DNA of 64,000 nt, from contig NZ_SDKM01000024.1 in assembly GCF_004519545.1 (NCBI RefSeq), forward strand, positions 24,457 through 88,456. The letters run 5' to 3'. Below the pieces are notes generated by a model, which saw nothing but the letters and a program-made list of their open reading frames with translations, was not told the origin of the DNA and did no database searches. Below are positions 59,355 through 64,000 of this stretch, piece by piece (within the stretch, counting starts at the first letter, position 1; each line of letters begins with the position of its first letter). This DNA comes from Nocardioides guangzhouensis. Lineage in GTDB: Bacteria; Actinomycetota; Actinomycetes; Propionibacteriales; Nocardioidaceae. The translations under genes and the position numbers were made by a program.

Positions 59355-60056
59355 TCATGCAGATGCGTCCCTCTGCTGGGGGATGTCGGCCTCGGCCCAG
59401 CTGCGTTCGGCCGGGCCATCGGAGCTGTCGAGTATGCGAATTGGGCCGTGGAGCGACGTCGAGCGGTCGTGCGGTGGTTCGGTGCGAGCACCCATGTCGG
59501 CGCGCCGAATCAGGCTCGAAACGAGGTCGTGCGCATCCGTAATGGTCCTGTCGAGGATCCGTGTGCCGGTCTCCACCTGGCCGGCTTCGAACGACCACTT
59601 GGCTGCTGCCATGCCTTGTACCAGTGAGTCGTTGATTTCTATCGCCTCACGGTGGAGTAGCGCGGCGGCTTCAAGTCGCCGATGCTCCTCGTGTGCCCGT
59701 CGTTCCCTGTCTGTCGCGTGCCCGAGGAGCACGCCCAATAGCAGGAGCGGCAGCACCCGGGAGGCCCATCCGGTCGGGGCGAGGTGCACGCTCTGGGTCA
59801 TCGCCCACAGCACGGTGAGGCCGACGGCGAGCAGCCCGGCGACCGTGCCGGCCCTGAGGCCGAATGTGGTGGCGATCAGGACGATCGGCAGGGCGTAGAG
59901 CATCGAGTAGGCGTCGACTGGGGAGCCGAACAACATGCGCAGACCGAGAACGCCAGCGAACAGGATCCCTGCGACAGCCAGCGCAAGGGGTGGGTGACGT
60001 CGGAACCAGGGGTCCCGCGGGGTGACCGCTGCCGCCGGCATCGAAGGGGCACTCAT
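59355..60056 (-). CDS. Membrane sensor-like protein without kinase ATPase domain
   Basis: 233-residue protein. Three or four N-terminal membrane helices (PLALAVAGILFAGVLGLRML; MLYALPIVLIATTFGLRAG; GTVAGLLAVGLTVLWAMTQS; VLPLLLLGVLLGHATDRERR) are followed by a helical region (RRLEAAALLHREAIEINDSL, VQGMAAAKWSFEAGQVETGT) that looks like a histidine-kinase dimerisation helix with a degenerate H-box. There is no HATPase domain. It resembles sensors that have lost catalysis or work with a separate partner. It lies downstream of the nitrate reductase operon after a 185-bp gap. Confidence 0.72.
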   Translation of the reverse strand: MSAPSMPAAAVTPRDPWFRRHPPLALAVAGILFAGVLGLRMLFGSPVDAYSMLYALPIVLIATTFGLRAGTVAGLLAVGLTVLWAMTQSVHLAPTGWASRVLPLLLLGVLLGHATDRERRAHEEHRRLEAAALLHREAIEINDSLVQGMAAAKWSFEAGQVETGTRILDRTITDAHDLVSSLIRRADMGARTEPPHDRSTSLHGPIRILDSSDGPAERSWAEADIPQQRDASA

Positions 60057-60241
60057 GACCCCCAGGCTGCGTCACTTCGCACCTTCGGCCTCGGGCCAAA
60101 GGTCCTCGCTGGCCCCGCCGGGAGGCCCGAACCTTGCTCGCGCTAGGCACCCTCCTGGGCGGGCCCGACAGGAGGACGCGCGCCGTGTGCTGTGCGAACT
60201 CGAGGGGTTGCTGCCGATTCGTGCCTGGGGGTCCCGCAGTG

Positions 60242-61387
60242 TCAGCGAAGCACGATCGGGACGCGCGCCCAACCGCCCACCGGCGGTGTCTCCCGGACCG
60301 CCGGGCGGTCTGGCGCGGGATCGATCCAGTTGGTCCTGCCGATGAGCTCCTCGAGCATCACCCTCAGTTCCATGAGCGTCAGCGCGCGCCCGGGACAGAT
60401 ATGGGGCCCGATGCCGAAGACCAGGTTCGCGTCGGCATTCCTTGAGGGGTCGTAGCGATCGGGGTCGCCGAAGACGAGCGGGTCCCGATTCGCTGCGGTC
60501 CAGTTCAGTAGAAGCTGTTGGCCCTTCCCTATCTCCTGGCCGCCAAGGTTGACGGCTCGGGTGGCGACGCGACGGTTGGACACGAACGGGTCGTCAATGC
60601 GGAGGATCTCCTCGGCGGCCGCGGCCAGGGCCGCGCGATCACTCGCGGCGACGAGCGTCCGCATCTCTCGCTGGATGTTCGGGTTCGTCGCGAGGAATTG
60701 GACGATGACACCGACCGAGGTCGCCAGTGATCCGAGGTCGCCCGCGGTCCAGTTCCGCAAGATGGAGACGATCTCCTCGGTGGTCAGTAGCCGACCTTCC
60801 ACGGTGTCGTTGAGCAGTTCGCTGGTGACGTCGGTGATCGGTGTGCCGCGCCTGGTCTCGAGCATTGCGCGGATCATCTGGTCGAACCGCTCGGCCACCT
60901 CCGCAGTCCTGTCGCGGTTCCCGGACCCCGTGGCGGCGCGGTTGTCGCGCATCCACGCGACCAACTCTTCCTCCAGGTCAGCGGGCCAGCCGAGCCAGGT
61001 GGATTGCGAGCGCACCGCGTACGGCGTCCCGATCTGGGCGATGGTCTTCACGGTCACCCCGCGGGGTAGGGCGTCGATGATGGCAGCGGCGTGCCCTCGA
61101 CATTGCGGCTCTTCCCGCGCCACGCGTTCCTCGGTCAGGTACCGGTCGACCACGGCGCGGTAGGCGGCATGGTCGGTGCCATCGAGGCTGTTGGGGATAG
61201 CCTTACGGGCACTGACCTGGCTGGAGAACGCCTCTGCGTCTGTCGCCGCTGCGACGACCTCTGCGTGTCTAAGCGCCACCCAGTTGCTCTCCTCGCGGGC
61301 TACCGCGCATCTGGCACGCAGGGCGTCGTAGGTGGATCGTTGGTCCTCCCAGCTGCGGCCACTGTCGATCTCGGCGGGGTCTCCCAT
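60242..61387 (-). CDS. Cytochrome P450
   Basis: 381-residue soluble P450. The heme-ligand loop LVFGIGPHICPGRALTLMEL near residue 330 gives the axial Cys; the ExxR motif is AAAEEILRIDDPF near 265. The I-helix segment NWTAGDLGSLATSVGVIV lacks the usual acid-threonine pair (AGxD/E-T), so proton delivery may be unusual. ATG 61387 is a sensible length for bacterial P450s, although the ribosome site is weak; the frame is open further upstream into the CBS gene. It follows that gene by 11 bases and so appears to be the last gene of the narHJI transcript. Substrate unknown; nitration or nitrogen-oxide chemistry is only a speculation from context. Confidence 0.88.
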   Translation of the reverse strand: MGDPAEIDSGRSWEDQRSTYDALRARCAVAREESNWVALRHAEVVAAATDAEAFSSQVSARKAIPNSLDGTDHAAYRAVVDRYLTEERVAREEPQCRGHAAAIIDALPRGVTVKTIAQIGTPYAVRSQSTWLGWPADLEEELVAWMRDNRAATGSGNRDRTAEVAERFDQMIRAMLETRRGTPITDVTSELLNDTVEGRLLTTEEIVSILRNWTAGDLGSLATSVGVIVQFLATNPNIQREMRTLVAASDRAALAAAAEEILRIDDPFVSNRRVATRAVNLGGQEIGKGQQLLLNWTAANRDPLVFGDPDRYDPSRNADANLVFGIGPHICPGRALTLMELRVMLEELIGRTNWIDPAPDRPAVRETPPVGGWARVPIVLR

Positions 61388-61398
61388 TGCTGTCCGTC

Positions 61399-61893
61399 TC
61401 AGTCCGCGGCTTGACGTGACAGAACCTGTGACTGGGCGCGTGATGCGACGTCCTCGTCTGAGCAGAACCCCGTCCGGGTGCGCTTGAGACACATCAGCCC
61501 GAGCAGGGTGCCGTCGTGGTCGACCACGGCCAGCCGCCGCAGGCCACGGTCGATCAGGAGTTCTCGGGCGGCGTCGGCAGAGGTCGCCGGCGGCACGGTC
61601 CGATTCCGCAGAGTCGACCACGGCAATGCGGGGCCACTCCCCTGGTCACTTCCCTGGATGGGGGGCGGCAGGTCGGCTCGCACCAGGGTGCCGACCAAGG
61701 TGCTGCCCTGGCTCAGCAGCACCATGTGGACATGGTCGTTGGCGAGGGCGACGCGTGCCTCGTCGACGGTGGCCTGGGCATCGAGGACCTTTGGACGACG
61801 GAGCATGACGTCGCTCACGCGGGGGTCCGGCCGGCCGGGCGTCAGCTCGTCATCGACGCGTTCGGTCAGGGAGGCTGATGTCGGGCCGTTCAT
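61399..61893 (-). CDS. CBS-domain-pair protein
   Basis: 164-residue protein with two CBS motifs: VSDVMLRRPKVLDAQATVDE then VHMVLLSQGSTLVGTLVRAD (first), and TVPPATSADAARELLIDRGL then RLAVVDHDGTLLGLMCLKRT (second). CBS pairs bind adenosine nucleotides and sense energy state. It shares ATGA with narI, so it is co-translated with nitrate reductase and may report energy status to the operon. Confidence 0.85.
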   Translation of the reverse strand: MNGPTSASLTERVDDELTPGRPDPRVSDVMLRRPKVLDAQATVDEARVALANDHVHMVLLSQGSTLVGTLVRADLPPPIQGSDQGSGPALPWSTLRNRTVPPATSADAARELLIDRGLRRLAVVDHDGTLLGLMCLKRTRTGFCSDEDVASRAQSQVLSRQAAD

Positions 61894-62618
61894 TGGGAGA
61901 TGCGGTCCCAGCCTGGTCGGGGCCGGTGGCTACCGAGCTGGTCGTCACGGCTGCGGTAGACGATGTAGGGCCGCGTCACGTAGCCCAGCGGCGCGCTGAA
62001 CACGTGCACGAGGCGAGTGAACGGCCAGAGCGCGAACAGCCCGAAGGCCACCAGCGCGTGCAGTTGGAACCCGAGCGGCGCGTCGGCCATCAACGAGGCA
62101 TCGGGTTGGAAGGCCAGGAAGGACCGGTACCAGACCGATACACCCTCGCGATAGTTGTACTCCCCGCCGATGGTCATGATCGAACCGGCGATGGTGTTCC
62201 ACATGCCCAGCACGATCACCACGGCCAGGAAGGCATACATGACCTTGTCCATCACGGTGGTCGCGGAGAAGACGGGGCCGACGGTGCGGCGCCGGTAGAT
62301 CAGGATGACCATGCCGACGACCGCCATGATGCCGGCCAGCAGGCCGCCGGTGACGGCCACCACGTGGTAGGCCTCGTGGCTGATGCCGACCGCGTCGGTC
62401 CAGGACTGAGGTACCAGCAGCCCGATGATGTGCCCGCCGACGACGCCGAGCATGCCGAAGTGGAACAAGGGACTGCCGATCCGCAACAGCTTGTTCTCAT
62501 AGAGCTGGGAGGAGCGGGTGGTCCAACCGAACTTGTCGTAGCGGTAGCGCCAGAAATGTCCAACGACAAAGGTGGTCAGGCAGAGGTAGGGGACGATCAC
62601 CCACAAGAAGGTGTCCAT
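61890..62618 (-). CDS. narI: Respiratory nitrate reductase gamma subunit NarI
   Basis: 242-residue cytochrome b membrane subunit that passes quinol electrons to NarH. Five hydrophobic helices: VIVPYLCLTTFVVGHFWRYR; FHFGMLGVVGGHIIGLLVP; HVVAVTGGLLAGIMAVVGMV; KVMYAFLAVVIVLGMWNTIA; FQLHALVAFGLFALWPFTRL. The paired histidines expected to ligate two hemes are in FHFGMLGVVGGH and in FQLHALV/FTRLVHVF. ATG 62618 begins MDTFLWVIVPY; a longer frame is not membrane-like. Confidence 0.92.
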   Translation of the reverse strand: MDTFLWVIVPYLCLTTFVVGHFWRYRYDKFGWTTRSSQLYENKLLRIGSPLFHFGMLGVVGGHIIGLLVPQSWTDAVGISHEAYHVVAVTGGLLAGIMAVVGMVILIYRRRTVGPVFSATTVMDKVMYAFLAVVIVLGMWNTIAGSIMTIGGEYNYREGVSVWYRSFLAFQPDASLMADAPLGFQLHALVAFGLFALWPFTRLVHVFSAPLGYVTRPYIVYRSRDDQLGSHRPRPGWDRISQ

Positions 62619-62620
62619 GG

Positions 62621-63346
62621 TCAGCGGGCTCCCGTCGGGTGGGCTGGGAACGAGGGCATCGGCAGCGGGATCGGCGAGCCGGGCACGGCCGGTCCCGGGT
62701 CGAAGCCGGGGGTGGCGTACGGCGTCAGGCCGACCTCCTCCTCCGGCGGACCCTCGGCGGCGAGCCGGCGGACCGCCTCGACCTCGTCGCCGCCCAGCGG
62801 TGGCAGCGTCGCGGTCACAGTTTCGACGACGCCGGCCCAGGGTGAGCCCAGGTCGCGCAGCGACATCCGCAGCAGCTCCAGCCCGGCTCGGTGGTCGAGC
62901 ATCAATTGGCGCCCGGTGGACTGGTCGCCGGTGGCGGCGAACTCCAGCACCACGCACAGGTGGTCGGGCAGCTCCTCGTCGGTGACTTCGAAACCGGCAG
63001 CGAGGTAGGCCTGCTTGAACCGCAGCAGCGCCATCCCGCGCTTGCGGGTGTCGCCGTGCGCAAAGTAGGTGAGGAACAGGTTGCACCGCCGCCGGGTGTC
63101 GAAGGTCTCGACATACTCCGCCTGCAGGTCGGCCAACGGCGTGCGCTCCACGTGGTCGGCGAACCCGCGGAGCGGGTCACCGAGCCGGTCGGGCAGCTCC
63201 TGGGACGCCGAGCGGACCAGCGCCACGTGGTCCAACAGCTCCTCGGAGGGGTAGTCCAGCAGCAGGGAGGCGGCCTGCCAGGCGATCGTGAGCTGCTCGG
63301 CACTGAGGGCCGCCTGCTGACGAGACCGCGTGGCCGCGCCCCTCAC
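62621..63346 (-). CDS. narJ: Nitrate reductase chaperone NarJ
   Basis: 241-residue cytoplasmic chaperone needed for cofactor insertion into NarG. Typical NarJ sequence: QLTIAWQAASLLLDYPSEEL, LADLQAEYVETFDTRRRCNL, FLTYFAHGDTRKRGMALLRF, EELPDHLCVVLEFAATGD. A Pro-rich C-terminal tail is added. ATGA overlap with narH and a two-base gap to narI. Confidence 0.92.
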   Translation of the reverse strand: MRGAATRSRQQAALSAEQLTIAWQAASLLLDYPSEELLDHVALVRSASQELPDRLGDPLRGFADHVERTPLADLQAEYVETFDTRRRCNLFLTYFAHGDTRKRGMALLRFKQAYLAAGFEVTDEELPDHLCVVLEFAATGDQSTGRQLMLDHRAGLELLRMSLRDLGSPWAGVVETVTATLPPLGGDEVEAVRRLAAEGPPEEEVGLTPYATPGFDPGPAVPGSPIPLPMPSFPAHPTGAR

Positions 63347-64000
63347 TGCTCGCCCCCCTGCCCGTGACCCTGCCCGTAGTGCTGCTCGGCGTCCTTAGGC
63401 GGGAACAGCCCGGGCGGTGCGCCCTTGCCGTCCCAGTTGAGCAGGTTGACCCGCGCGGCCTTGTCGGCCGGCGAGGCGATCGTGTCGGAGGTCTGCCGGT
63501 CCTGGAGCATCCGAAAGTTCTCAACCGCGAGCGGGGTCTGACTGCCGGAGCCCTCACCGAAGATCTCGGGGTTGCCGCCGCCATACTCCGACACCGAGCA
63601 CTCGGTGGCGATCTCCTCCAGCGAGTGCGCCTGCTCGGCGTGCGCCGGAGGGATCACGTAACGCTCGTCGTACTTGGCGATCGCGAGCAGGCGGTACATG
63701 TCGTACATCTCCTCCTCGCTCATCCCGACCGCGGCAGGGATGGAGGCGTCGGGGTCGCGACCCATGTTGATGTCGCGCATGTAGGAGCGCATCGCGGCGA
63801 GCTTCTTGAGCACCCCATCGACCGGGACCGTGTCACCGGCTGTGAACAGCTCGGCGAGGTACTCGACCGGGATCCGCAGCGCGTCGATCGCCGCGAACAG
63901 GTTGCCGGTGTCCTCGGCATCCTCACCGGTGTCGCGCACCACGTCGATCACCGGCGACAGCGGCGGGATGTACCAGACCATCGGCATCGTGCGGTACTCC
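63343..64000 (-). CDS. narH: Respiratory nitrate reductase beta subunit NarH (N-terminus beyond window)
   Basis: C-terminal ~219 residues of the iron-sulfur beta subunit; the start lies past the window end. Readable NarH-specific segments: PMVWYIPPLSPVIDVVRDTG, NLFAAIDALRIPVEYLAELF, SYMRDINMGRDPDASIPAAV, GMSEEEMYDMYRLLAIAKYD. The ferredoxin-type cysteine clusters are upstream, outside the window. narG should precede it, giving the usual narGHJI order on the minus strand. Confidence 0.93.
   Translation of the reverse strand, partial: EYRTMPMVWYIPPLSPVIDVVRDTGEDAEDTGNLFAAIDALRIPVEYLAELFTAGDTVPVDGVLKKLAAMRSYMRDINMGRDPDASIPAAVGMSEEEMYDMYRLLAIAKYDERYVIPPAHAEQAHSLEEIATECSVSEYGGGNPEIFGEGSGSQTPLAVENFRMLQDRQTSDTIASPADKAARVNLLNWDGKGAPPGLFPPKDAEQHYGQGHGQGGEQ

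Overview
The window is high-GC actinobacterial DNA. Dense operons with ATGA/GTGA overlaps, frequent GTG starts and a Tad/MobF/SCO6880-type gene set suggest a Nocardioidaceae-like host, which is an inference rather than a proven assignment. Roughly positions 1 to 58,513 look like one large integrative conjugative element (ICE) whose right end is marked by an excisionase and a tyrosine integrase. Its left end lies outside the window. Positions of about 58,840 to 64,000 look like ordinary chromosome: a respiratory nitrate reductase operon and neighbours.

Layout of the element. (1) 1-8,098, minus strand: a three-gene defence-type operon, a 947-aa protein, a 362-aa protein and a very large DEAH/DUF1998-type helicase cut by the window edge, best read as a Druantia type III-like system with an extra middle gene. 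(2) 8,656-12,636: a small membrane protein and a MobF relaxase-helicase, with a candidate oriT-like nested inverted repeat just upstream. (3) 12,966-23,679, plus strand: a complete-looking Tad/Flp pilus operon carried by the element (lipoprotein, secreted protein, SAF/CpaB, CpaE/TadZ, TadA ATPase, TadB, TadC, Flp pilin, three TadE/G-like pseudopilins, LysM-transmembrane-BTAD protein) ending in a strong hairpin. (4) 23,814-31,271, minus strand: a six-gene cargo module of SAM methyltransferase, small protein, DUF262+DUF1524 nuclease, second DUF262 protein, acidic unknown, and uracil-DNA glycosylase with an N-terminal extension. (5) 31,458-34,519: prim-pol, two unknowns and a ParB-like protein, preceded by repeated GGATACCT sites. 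(6) 34,565-52,712: the type IV secretion operon (membrane-anchored protein, NlpC/P60, two DUF6112-like small membrane proteins, TrbL/VirB6-like, SCO6880-like, VirB4-type ATPase, ArdC-like antirestriction protein, VirD4-type coupling protein). It is interrupted by two cargo sites, a minus-strand NERD-helicase-tandem cold-shock gene at 36,372-38,768 and a plus-strand GTPase/OB-coiled-coil/nuclease island at 42,442-47,101. A third inverted cargo gene (52,726-54,219) lies just after the coupling protein. (7) 54,384-58,513: SSB, three unknown genes, Xis and Int.

The most notable result is that the transcription units of the 42.4-47.1 kb island share one promoter layout: a TGTCGG-like -35 core, exactly 8 bases, then TAnnnT. 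This is the layout of the PafBC (RecA-independent DNA-damage) promoter consensus of actinobacteria. Two of these promoters place the start codon directly at the expected transcription start, giving leaderless mRNAs, and a third does so for a short ORF. The island (P-loop GTPase, 143-aa protein, 606-aa protein with possible OB folds and a coiled coil, PD-(D/E)XK-like nuclease) is therefore a candidate undescribed damage-induced defence or conflict system.

The flanking chromosome runs on the minus strand as narH (cut by the window end), narJ, narI, a CBS-pair protein and a cytochrome P450, followed by a membrane protein with a histidine-kinase-like helix but no ATPase domain and a flavin-type split-barrel protein. 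No tRNA, rRNA, CRISPR array or insertion sequence was recognised anywhere in the window. All family names come from reading motifs; no database search was possible.
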